5,129 nt of DNA, from positions 1 through 5,129 of the forward strand of contig JAGWYX010000364.1 in NCBI GenBank assembly GCA_018969165.1, in the 5' to 3' direction. This DNA is from Verrucomicrobiota bacterium (GTDB taxonomy: Bacteria > Verrucomicrobiota > Verrucomicrobiia > Limisphaerales > JAGWYX01). Made by a program: the position numbers and the translations under genes. The notes beneath the pieces were generated by a model. It worked only from the letters and a program-made list of their open reading frames with translations. It was not told the origin of the DNA and did not search any database. Every line of letters starts with the position of its first letter. The first letter of the stretch is position 1. Positions 1 through 5,129 of the stretch are shown one piece after another.

Positions 1-1
1 T

Positions 2-829
2 GGGGGGACGATGGCGTTCGTGTCGATCTTCGCCATCGTGCTGTTATCGGATCCGAAAGCGACCCGGCGGGAGCGGTGGTTGATCGCGGCGGCGGTGGTG
101 CCGATCGCCTACGCGATGGTGCGCAGCGGGGCGCGGAGCGCGCTGGTGAGCCTGGTGTGCGGTTTCGTGGTGATCGCGTGGCATCGGCGGAATTTCCAGA
201 ATTTTGTGCTGATCCCGGCGTGCATTATCCTGGTGTTGAAGCTGGGCGATGAAGTGTCCGGCGGCGCGTTGCTGCAGCGCTACAGCGTGTTGCTGGACTT
301 CAAGCAGGTGTATTATCGCCAGGCGATTCCGACCCTGGTCGGTTGGGATTACATGAAGGACAACCTGCTGGGCGGCGGGTTGGGCAAGTCCGGTTATAGC
401 GTGCCCAGTTTCATGGGCTATCACCTGGATGTGACCTCTGACGGCGACCTGGGCCGGCTGATGATCGAGATGGGCATTCCGGGTCTGATTATTTTCGGAC
501 GCATCATGTGGGTGACGCTCCGGACACTGTTCCAGCGACTCCAGCGGCTGCGCGATACCCCCGTATCGGAGGTGGCCCTGGCCAGCGCGGCCTGCGTGGT
601 CATGGCCTTTATCGAGTTTCCGAGCGGGTCGCCCTTCCTGGGCATTCCAATGGGCGCGATGGTCTGGTTCTTTCTGGGCACGTTTATGAAGCTGGCGGAG
701 GAACATGAGCACGGGGCCTTTCTCAGGCCGACGACGCCGGCGGCGGCCGTGGTGCCAGAAAAGCGATTCTTGTATCACCGACCGACCCGCAAACCCGCGG
801 CCCGCATCCGCCGAACGCAGGCGCCATGA
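2..829 (+). CDS. O-antigen ligase/polymerase-like (Wzy/WaaL) membrane protein, 5'-truncated by window
   Basis: Probable inner-membrane polymerase or ligase that joins lipid-linked glycan repeat units at the periplasmic face. The frame is open to the left edge (GGG GGG ACG before the first ATG at 11), so that ATG is probably internal; family members usually have 400 or more residues and about 276 are visible. Counting from the ATG at 11, hydrophobic segments lie near residues 2-13, 22-37, 43-57, 63-77, 150-170, 187-202 and 208-226. SGARSAL (39-45) resembles the family's 'SR' motif next to a membrane helix. A long loop (about 78-148) holds NLLGGGLGKSGY, and DGDLGRLMIEMGIPGLIIF (144-162) is the typical signature before a late helix. 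The last 45 residues form a hydrophilic, arginine- and proline-rich tail, probably cytoplasmic. It overlaps the next glycosyltransferase gene by four bases. Whether it is a polymerase or a ligase cannot be told from sequence alone; the polysaccharide context favours a polymerase. Confidence 0.82.
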   Translation, partial: GGTMAFVSIFAIVLLSDPKATRRERWLIAAAVVPIAYAMVRSGARSALVSLVCGFVVIAWHRRNFQNFVLIPACIILVLKLGDEVSGGALLQRYSVLLDFKQVYYRQAIPTLVGWDYMKDNLLGGGLGKSGYSVPSFMGYHLDVTSDGDLGRLMIEMGIPGLIIFGRIMWVTLRTLFQRLQRLRDTPVSEVALASAACVVMAFIEFPSGSPFLGIPMGAMVWFFLGTFMKLAEEHEHGAFLRPTTPAAAVVPEKRFLYHRPTRKPAARIRRTQAP

Positions 830-1929
830 AGATCGCGCTGGTGGTGCACGACTTTGACCCCGGTTTTGGCCAAGGCCGCTACACCGTCGAGCTGGCCCGC
901 CGACTGGCCGCGCATCACCAGGTGCATGTTTACGCCAACCGGTTCGCGGTTCCACTGGCGCCCAACTGGGCCTTCCAACCGGTCCGGGCGTGGCGGGCGA
1001 CCGCGCTGACGACCGTGCTGACGTTCCTGGCGCAGGCGGAGCGTCTGCTGCGCAGGCGCCATTATGACCTCATCCACGCTCAAGGCCTGACCTGCTGGGG
1101 CGCGGACGTGATCACCGCGCATATCTGCAACGCCGCGCGCGCGCGGCAGGCCCGATCCCACCGGGTTCGCGATCGGCTCTTCCTGTCGGTGATTGTCCCC
1201 TTGGAGCGTCGCTTCTTCCGGCAACCCCGGGCCCGGCACCTGATCGCGGTCTCGCGGAAAGTGGCGGGGGAACTCGCCGCCGCGTACGGCTGGCGGCGGC
1301 CTTCGTCGGTGATTTATCATGGGATCGACAGCGATGGGTTTCGGCCCGCCGCGGACGCGCAGAGCCGGCAACGCGCGCGTCGCGACTACGGGTGGGCCGA
1401 CGGGGCCTGGGCCTGGCTGTTCGTTGGAGAGGCGGCCAAGGGTCTCCGGGAGGTGATCGCGCAATTGCCCAGGTTTCGACGGGCCAGTCTGCTGGTGATT
1501 TCGCGGTCGGACCTGGCGTGGTTCCGGCGTCTGGCGCAAGGGCTGGGCGTGGAGGGACGAGTCCGGTTTCAAGGTCCCACGAACGACCTGGCCCGGGTTT
1601 ACCAGGCGGCTGAAGTTTTGGTTTACCCGTCGGCTTACGACGCCTTCGGCCTGGTGGTCGCCGAGGCGATGGCGTCGGGGCTGCCAGTCCTGGTCGGGAA
1701 GAACGTGGGCGCCGCCGAATGGATCGAGCCGGAGGTCAACGGTTTGCTCTGCGATCCGCGGGATCCGGCGTCACTGCAACGGCAGCTCGAGTGGTTGGAG
1801 ACCGATCCGCGGCGTGGGCGGCAATTGGGGCAGGCGGCGCGGGCGACCGTCCTGGCCCATACCTGGGATGCGTGTGCCGCCGCCACCGAGGCGGTGTACG
1901 CGCAGATGTCGGCGGCAGGAAGCGCTTGA
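826..1929 (+). CDS. Glycosyltransferase family 4 (GT-B fold, WaaG-like)
   Basis: A cytoplasmic or membrane-peripheral retaining glycosyltransferase that likely adds one sugar of the repeat unit from a nucleotide-sugar donor. At 367 residues it has the usual full length for GT4. The N-terminal half (about 1-160) starts with the Rossmann strand MKIALVVHDF and a glycine loop GFGQGRY (13-19), the acceptor-side region. The C-terminal donor domain starts near VIYHGID (162-168) and continues through LFVGEAAKGL (198-207, with K205 where a donor-phosphate lysine is expected), RVRFQGP (245-251) and VYPSAYDAFGLVVAEAMASG (266-285). The last holds the EX7E element as D272...E280, with Asp replacing the first Glu. 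GLPVLVG and NGLLCDP follow, as in the family. The ATG at 826 overlaps the preceding stop (ATGA) and only a weak CAGG lies upstream, so translational coupling is likely. Donor and acceptor sugars cannot be deduced. Confidence 0.92.
   Translation: MKIALVVHDFDPGFGQGRYTVELARRLAAHHQVHVYANRFAVPLAPNWAFQPVRAWRATALTTVLTFLAQAERLLRRRHYDLIHAQGLTCWGADVITAHICNAARARQARSHRVRDRLFLSVIVPLERRFFRQPRARHLIAVSRKVAGELAAAYGWRRPSSVIYHGIDSDGFRPAADAQSRQRARRDYGWADGAWAWLFVGEAAKGLREVIAQLPRFRRASLLVISRSDLAWFRRLAQGLGVEGRVRFQGPTNDLARVYQAAEVLVYPSAYDAFGLVVAEAMASGLPVLVGKNVGAAEWIEPEVNGLLCDPRDPASLQRQLEWLETDPRRGRQLGQAARATVLAHTWDACAAATEAVYAQMSAAGSA
1917..1922 (+). promoter_or_regulatory. Ribosome binding site for the second glycosyltransferase
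   Basis: AGGAAG lies nine bases before the ATG at 1932, inside the last codons of the preceding gene. It fixes the start at 1932 rather than at the upstream in-frame ATG at 1719, which would overlap the first glycosyltransferase by about 210 bases and add 71 residues unlike a glycosyltransferase. Confidence 0.7.
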
Positions 1930-1931
1930 AC

Positions 1932-3026
1932 ATGAACGGGCGGATCGCTTTCCTGATTCACGGCTCCGCGGACAGCGTGGAGGCCGTGCGCGCGCGCGGC
2001 TTGAGTCGGCAGTGGCCGTCCGACCGGGTCCATTTTTTATGGCGCGAGCGGTCGCGGGTGGAGACGGCGCGGGCGTGGCATCGTGCGATTCGGGAGCTGG
2101 CGCCGGACCTGCTTTATGTGGTTAACGCCGCTTCACCGGGGAGTGGATTGGCTTGTTGGTGGCGCCTGGCGCATCGGTTGCCGTTCGTGCTGGACACCGG
2201 CGACGCCGTGTATGAGATGGCGGCCCGGGCGGGCACGGTACCGCGCTGGCGGCTGCCGGTGCTGCGGCTGGCGGAAGCGCTGAGCCAGCGGTTGGCGGAC
2301 ACCGTGGTGGTGCGGGGAACGCGGCACCGGGAATGGCTGCGCGCGCGCGGCTACCGGCGCGTGCGGATGATTCGGGACGGGTGCACGCCCGCGGCCGCGC
2401 CGCCGGACGCGGTCGTGCAAGCGTTGAAGGCGAAGCTGGGGCTGACGGGACAATTCGTGGTGGGGGTCATGGGTTCGCTGGTCTATAGCCCGCGGCTGAA
2501 GATTTGCTACGGGTGGGACTTGGTCCAGGCCTTGCCCCGTCTGCGTGAGCTGCCCGTCCGGGGCCTGGTCATTGGCGATGGTCCTGGGCGGTCGTGGCTG
2601 GAGGCGCACGCCCGCCGCCATGAAGTGCTGGAGCGGCTGGTGTTTTGCGGTCGCATCCCGTACGACGCCGTACCAGTTTATCTGCGGTTAATGGATGTGG
2701 CGCTCTCGACGCAGACCAACAACTTACCGGGCCAGGTGCGCACCACCGGCAAACTGCCCGAATACGCCGCGGCCGAGCGGTTTATTTTAGCCAGCCGCGT
2801 TGGCGAAGCGGCTTTATTGCTGCCCGATGAAATGCTCCTGGACTACGAAGGCGAGGTGGACCCGGGCTATCCGCGCCGGTTGGCGGAACGGGTGCGGTGG
2901 TTGTATGAGGAACCGGGCCGGCTCCAGGCGCGCGCGGGGCTGCGGCGACTCGTGCAGGAGCATTTTACTTACGAGGTGCTGAGCCGTCAGTTCGCGGAAA
3001 TGGCGGCGGCGGTCCGACTCCGCTGA
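1932..3026 (+). CDS. Glycosyltransferase, divergent GT-B / GT4-like
   Basis: A 364-residue probable glycosyltransferase acting after or beside the preceding one in repeat-unit assembly. The N-terminal domain begins MNGRIAFLIHG, a beta-strand start, and includes FVLDTGDAVYE (85-95), a pattern of donor-binding 'concanavalin-like' GT4 N-domains. The C-terminal domain has VVGVMGSLVYSPRLK (176-190), GLVIGDGPGRSWLE (211-224), the common GT4 'iGdGp' turn, VFCGRIPYDAVPVYL (237-251) and RTTGKLPEYAAAERFILAS (270-288). The last matches the family pattern K..EYma.GkPvvaS, but Glu282 stands where Gly is usual and Phe284 where Pro is usual. No clear EX7E pair is visible. The two-base gap to the upstream stop and the AGGAAG site place it in the same transcript. 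It is the last plus-strand gene before the convergent junction. The fold assignment is fairly sure; the substrate is unknown. Confidence 0.85.
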   Translation: MNGRIAFLIHGSADSVEAVRARGLSRQWPSDRVHFLWRERSRVETARAWHRAIRELAPDLLYVVNAASPGSGLACWWRLAHRLPFVLDTGDAVYEMAARAGTVPRWRLPVLRLAEALSQRLADTVVVRGTRHREWLRARGYRRVRMIRDGCTPAAAPPDAVVQALKAKLGLTGQFVVGVMGSLVYSPRLKICYGWDLVQALPRLRELPVRGLVIGDGPGRSWLEAHARRHEVLERLVFCGRIPYDAVPVYLRLMDVALSTQTNNLPGQVRTTGKLPEYAAAERFILASRVGEAALLLPDEMLLDYEGEVDPGYPRRLAERVRWLYEEPGRLQARAGLRRLVQEHFTYEVLSRQFAEMAAAVRLR

Positions 3027-3100
3027 GGAAAGAAGCGGGCGAAGCCAAGTGAACACCGCGCGCCAAGCCGCCGCCGGCAGGGTTGGGCGGTTCGAGGTCG
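3027..3100. other. Convergent intergenic junction between the two gene groups
   Basis: These 74 bases separate the stop of the plus-strand glycosyltransferase from the stop of the minus-strand FHA gene. I see no hairpin followed by a T-run on either strand. The only pairing of note is CCGCC (3068-3072) with GGCGG (3086-3090), a five-base stem with a 13-base loop and no U-tract, which is weak. Termination may be Rho-dependent, or the two transcripts may overlap. Confidence 0.6.
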
Positions 3101-3490
3101 CTACCGCTGCAACCAATAGACCATGGCGACCTGCACGCCGGCCAAGGCGGCCAGCAGCATCCAGGTAAAAACCTCGCGTCCCAGGAGGCGGCTCTGGCGG
3201 GGGTCGCTGAGCCAGAACTGGAGTTTGACCGAGCCCAGCTCGATCACATCGCCATTACGGAGGCGCTGCTGGACTGCGGACTGGCCATTGACGGTGGTCA
3301 AGGCGTTGGGGCGCAAGGCGAGTTTGAATCCGTCAGGCACGTCGAGCAAAAGGTCGAGGTGATGCTCCCATACCCCCGGCTCTTCCAGACGCAGGTCGTT
3401 GTCGGAGGCGCGGCCGATTCGCCAGGGAAATCGGCTCGCCCGCGCCACCGCGCCCGCTTGCTTGCCGGTCAGCACCCGGAATTGGACCAT
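3101..3490 (-). CDS. FHA-domain protein with C-terminal membrane anchor
   Basis: A 129-residue protein made of one forkhead-associated domain and one C-terminal hydrophobic helix. FHA domains usually bind phosphothreonine peptides. Visible features in order are WRIGRASDNDLRL (23-35, giving the conserved Gly-Arg, Ser29 and Asn31), GVWEHHLDL (39-47, in the place of the usual V-S-R-x-H-A), TTVNG (65-69), LRNGDVIELGSVKLQFWL (77-94), and a membrane segment near 107-126 followed by Gln-Arg. The usual phosphate-contacting Ser in the second loop is Trp41 and the Arg is Glu42. The ATG at 3490 shares its A with the TGA stop of the OPX gene (TGATG), pointing to translational coupling. A start further upstream at 3574 would add only 28 residues that are out-of-frame OPX sequence. 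With the helix at the C-terminus and no signal peptide, the FHA domain most likely faces the cytoplasm, where a tyrosine kinase domain is also present. The role is inferred: assembly or regulation of the polysaccharide export machine. Confidence 0.82.
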   Translation of the reverse strand: MVQFRVLTGKQAGAVARASRFPWRIGRASDNDLRLEEPGVWEHHLDLLLDVPDGFKLALRPNALTTVNGQSAVQQRLRNGDVIELGSVKLQFWLSDPRQSRLLGREVFTWMLLAALAGVQVAMVYWLQR

Positions 3491-4143
3491 CAGATGATTC
3501 GACGCGGGGCCACGATGATGTCGCCGGGGAAGATGGCCAGATCGAGCTTGGGATTGCGTTTGGCCCGATTGCAATTGACGATGTCGATTTTGCCGTTGAC
3601 CCGGATGACCCGCACGCGCGTGCGCTTGGCGAAATCGGTGAAATCGCCGGCAGCCGAGATGGCCTTCAGGACCGTCATTTGCCCGCTATAGACGTAGCGA
3701 TCCGGACGTTTGACCTCCCCCTGCACGAAGAAATAGCGGCCCTCGGTGTTCACGCTGACCGTGAGGCGATTAAAGTACTTGGGGACGTAGAGGTCGTGGA
3801 TTTCGTCCTGCAACTGGGAGGCGGTTTTCCCGGCCGCCCGCACCGGGTTGACCAGCGGGAGGACGATATTGCCGTCATCCCGGATGCGCCCGTCGAACTT
3901 GTCCGGAGGCATTTCCACGCCGCTGAAGGTGATCAGGACGGCGTCGCCCACCCGGAGGAGATCCGGGTTCTCCGCTGGGGAGGGGGCGGCAGCGGCAGCG
4001 GTGGGATGGGCGGCGGTCGGGGCGGTCTGCGCGCGGGCGGTTGAAGCCGGGCCGAGGCCCACGCAACCGCAGCCGAAAAACCACAAGAGGATCGCCGCGC
4101 TGGGGCAAACGAAGGGCGCCACGGTGTTCCGGAACCAAGTCAT
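3490..4143 (-). CDS. Polysaccharide export protein, short Wza-like OPX family
   Basis: A 217-residue periplasmic or outer-membrane export protein that forms the exit conduit for the polymer. Residues 1-38 look like a signal peptide: basic start MTWFR, hydrophobic core around 16-30, and ARA|QT as a good signal peptidase I site after residue 38. Cysteines at 25 and 27 (FFGCGC) leave lipidation possible, though the lipobox is poor. An Ala/Pro linker (39-60) follows. The Poly_export domain runs about 61-132, with LLRVGDAVLITFSG (62-75), DGRIRDDGNIVLPLV (84-98) and GKTASQLQDEI (105-115). A single SLBB-like domain runs about 136-185 (YFFVQGEVKRPDRYVYSG, then TVLKAISAAGDFTDFAKR). The protein ends at PGDIIVAPRRII just after this fold, so the C-terminal outer-membrane helix of E. 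coli Wza (about 380 residues) is absent. It lies 38 bases after the kinase gene, with an AAGGA site nine bases before the ATG, and overlaps the FHA gene by one base. Confidence 0.93.
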   Translation of the reverse strand: MTWFRNTVAPFVCPSAAILLWFFGCGCVGLGPASTARAQTAPTAAHPTAAAAAPSPAENPDLLRVGDAVLITFSGVEMPPDKFDGRIRDDGNIVLPLVNPVRAAGKTASQLQDEIHDLYVPKYFNRLTVSVNTEGRYFFVQGEVKRPDRYVYSGQMTVLKAISAAGDFTDFAKRTRVRVIRVNGKIDIVNCNRAKRNPKLDLAIFPGDIIVAPRRII

Positions 4144-4152
4144 ACCGTTTAT

Positions 4153-4157
4153 TCCTT
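4153..4157 (-). promoter_or_regulatory. Ribosome binding site for the OPX gene
   Basis: On the minus strand AAGGA is followed by nine bases and the ATG at 4143. It supports that start. It sits in the 38-base gap (4144-4181) after the kinase stop; no promoter or terminator is convincing in that gap, so the OPX gene is probably cotranscribed with the kinase gene. Confidence 0.65.
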
Positions 4158-4181
4158 AATGAGAGAAAACCCGGAGGGCAA

Positions 4182-5129
4182 CTAATATTTTCGCTTGATC
4201 TCCACTTTCGCCGGCTCGGCCTGCTTGTCAGGCGCAGCCGCCTTGGCCGGCGATTCCTCCTGGTCGTGTTTGGAGTAGTAATCGTAATAGTAGCCGCTGT
4301 AGTAGTAGTAATAGGAATCCTGGGAGATATTGATATTGTTCAGGACCACGCCCAGGAGGTTGCCGCCCACCTTCTCGACCATCTGCTTGGCGCGGACGGT
4401 CATCTGTTGCGGGTACTTGCGGTACTGGACGACCAGGAGGGACATGTCCACTTCGCTGGCCAGCACGGAGGCGTCGCTGACGCCCATGATCGGGGGCGAG
4501 TCGAAGAAGACGAAGTCATAGCGTTGCTTGGCCTCCTGGATGAACTCCTTCATCTGGACGGAATTGAGGATGCCCATCGAACTGCTGGGCAGCTTGCCGC
4601 TGGGCAGGAAATCCAGGGTCGGAAGGGTGGTGGTTTGGACGACCTCCTCGAGGGATTTCTGCCGGAGGAGGTAATTGGTCAAACCGAGCGAGTTGGAGAC
4701 CTTCAGGAACTTGTGAATGCTGGGCCGTCGCAAGTCTGAGTCCACGATCAAGACCCGTTGACCGCTCTGGGCAAAGACCGTCGCGAGGTTGAAGACCGTG
4801 GTGGACTTGCCTTCGCCGGCGCCGCCGCTGATGACGGTCAGGGAGTTGAGCCGGTCGTCCTTGCGCGAGAACAGCAAGTTGGTCCGCAGCACGCGATAGG
4901 CTTCGGCGTGTGGACTTTCCGGGCCTTCATCCAGCAGATGGCCGACATTCTGCGGGATGACGCCCAGCACCGGGGCTTGCAAGGCCCGCTCGACGTCGTC
5001 GATGGTCTTGACGCTCGTGTCGAGGTATTCGATGAAGAAGGCGAGCCCGATGCCGACGACCAGCCCGACGATGATGCCCAGCGCGACGTTCAGGGGGATG
5101 TTGGGGCGGACCGGCTTCTGGTTGGGCTC
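4182..5129 (-). CDS. Polysaccharide co-polymerase / BY-kinase (Wzc-like), 5'-truncated by window
   Basis: C-terminal 315 residues of an inner-membrane chain-length regulator with a cytoplasmic autophosphorylating tyrosine kinase domain. The frame stays open to the right edge; a TTG at 4982 is internal to the fold and is not the start. Visible order (residue 1 at 5129): a proline-rich stretch (EPNQKPVRPNIP), membrane helix about 12-34, FFIEYLDTSVKTIDDVE, PVLGVIP, the oligomerisation motif EAYRVLR (E76, R79, R82; EX2RX2R), Walker A GGAGEGKST (102-110), Walker A' VLIVDSDLRRP (D130, D132), Walker B FVFFDSPP (D210), VLNNINIS, and a tyrosine cluster with ten Tyr (nt 4275-4313). A 30-residue Lys/Ala/Pro/Glu-rich tail ends in Tyr. 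The kinase motifs are complete, so the protein is expected to be active. In this family cycles of tail phosphorylation control ring assembly and polymer export. The large periplasmic Wzz-type part should lie to the right of the window. TAG stop at 4182-4184. Confidence 0.95.
   Translation of the reverse strand, partial: EPNQKPVRPNIPLNVALGIIVGLVVGIGLAFFIEYLDTSVKTIDDVERALQAPVLGVIPQNVGHLLDEGPESPHAEAYRVLRTNLLFSRKDDRLNSLTVISGGAGEGKSTTVFNLATVFAQSGQRVLIVDSDLRRPSIHKFLKVSNSLGLTNYLLRQKSLEEVVQTTTLPTLDFLPSGKLPSSSMGILNSVQMKEFIQEAKQRYDFVFFDSPPIMGVSDASVLASEVDMSLLVVQYRKYPQQMTVRAKQMVEKVGGNLLGVVLNNINISQDSYYYYYSGYYYDYYSKHDQEESPAKAAAPDKQAEPAKVEIKRKY
4275..4313 (-). other. Tyrosine-cluster coding tract of the BY-kinase
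   Basis: Thirteen codons encode the pattern 5 Tyr, Ser-Gly, 3 Tyr, Asp, 2 Tyr: the autophosphorylation cluster found at the C-terminus of Wzc-type kinases. Eight of the ten Tyr codons are TAC, with four in a row (4299-4310), making a short trinucleotide repeat. Gain or loss of a unit would keep the frame and change only the number of tyrosines. Confidence 0.85.

Noticed and set aside
44..955. Long minus-strand open frame (303 codons) opposite the polymerase-like gene
   Set aside because: The translation is His/Arg/Pro/Gln-rich with no membrane or domain pattern, as expected for the antisense of a GC-rich gene; the plus strand has clear family motifs.
775..1572. Minus-strand open frame (265 codons) opposite the first glycosyltransferase
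   Set aside because: Low-complexity Arg/Pro/Gly-rich translation and it overlaps a complete GT4 gene.
1719..1931. Longer start for the second glycosyltransferase at the ATG at 1719
   Set aside because: It would overlap the first glycosyltransferase by about 210 bases, the added residues do not look like protein of this family, and the ATG at 1932 has a good ribosome binding site.
2133..2621. Minus-strand open frame opposite the second glycosyltransferase
   Set aside because: Arg/Pro/His/Gln-rich shadow without recognisable motifs, opposite a gene with GT-B motifs.
3068..3090. CCGCC/GGCGG inverted pair as a terminator
   Set aside because: Only five base pairs with a 13-base loop and no T-run on either side.
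3083..3691. Plus-strand open frame of 202 codons across the FHA and OPX genes
   Set aside because: It is antisense to two well-supported, coupled genes and shows no domain-like sequence.
4144..4181. Promoter between the kinase and OPX genes
   Set aside because: A TTGCCC-like hexamer exists on the minus strand, but there is no credible -10 element at proper spacing, and the short gap suggests one transcript.
4041..4739. Plus-strand open frame of 232 codons with a Val/Ile-rich stretch resembling a membrane helix
   Set aside because: The hydrophobic stretch is the antisense of the Tyr-rich tract (GTA/ATA codons read as Val/Ile) of the kinase gene; no independent support.

Overview
The window is part of an extracellular or capsular polysaccharide locus of the Wzx/Wzy type, from a high-GC Gram-negative bacterium. 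An outer-membrane export (OPX) protein with a signal peptide implies the Gram-negative envelope. The closest resemblance I can recall for a BY-kinase, short OPX and small FHA-protein set is in Verrucomicrobiota, but this is an impression from protein style and not a sequence match. No RNA genes, mobile elements, CRISPR arrays or large repeats are visible.

Layout: two convergent, tightly packed gene groups meet at about 3027-3100. On the plus strand, from the left edge, are the C-terminal part of an O-antigen ligase/polymerase-like membrane protein (2-829, start outside the window), a GT4-type glycosyltransferase (826-1929, ATGA overlap with the gene before) and a second, more divergent GT-B glycosyltransferase (1932-3026, 2-base gap and a good ribosome binding site). 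On the minus strand, from the right edge, are the C-terminal part of a Wzc-type polysaccharide co-polymerase with a bacterial tyrosine kinase domain (5129-4182, start outside the window), a short Wza-like export protein (4143-3490) and a 129-residue FHA-domain protein with a C-terminal membrane segment (3490-3101, TGATG overlap).

Together they suggest this pathway: the glycosyltransferases build a lipid-linked repeat unit at the cytoplasmic face, the multi-membrane protein polymerises or ligates it on the periplasmic side, the Wzc-like kinase controls chain length and gating through its tyrosine-rich tail, and the OPX protein takes the polymer through the periplasm and outer membrane. The FHA protein is the least expected member. 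Its position suggests a partner of the export/kinase machinery, yet its phosphopeptide-binding loop departs from the consensus.

Both edge genes are truncated only by the window. Coding is dense; the largest non-coding gaps are 74 bases (3027-3100) and 38 bases (4144-4181). No stretch over 300 bases lacks a gene. I see an ordinary export locus with one atypical accessory protein, not a clearly new system.
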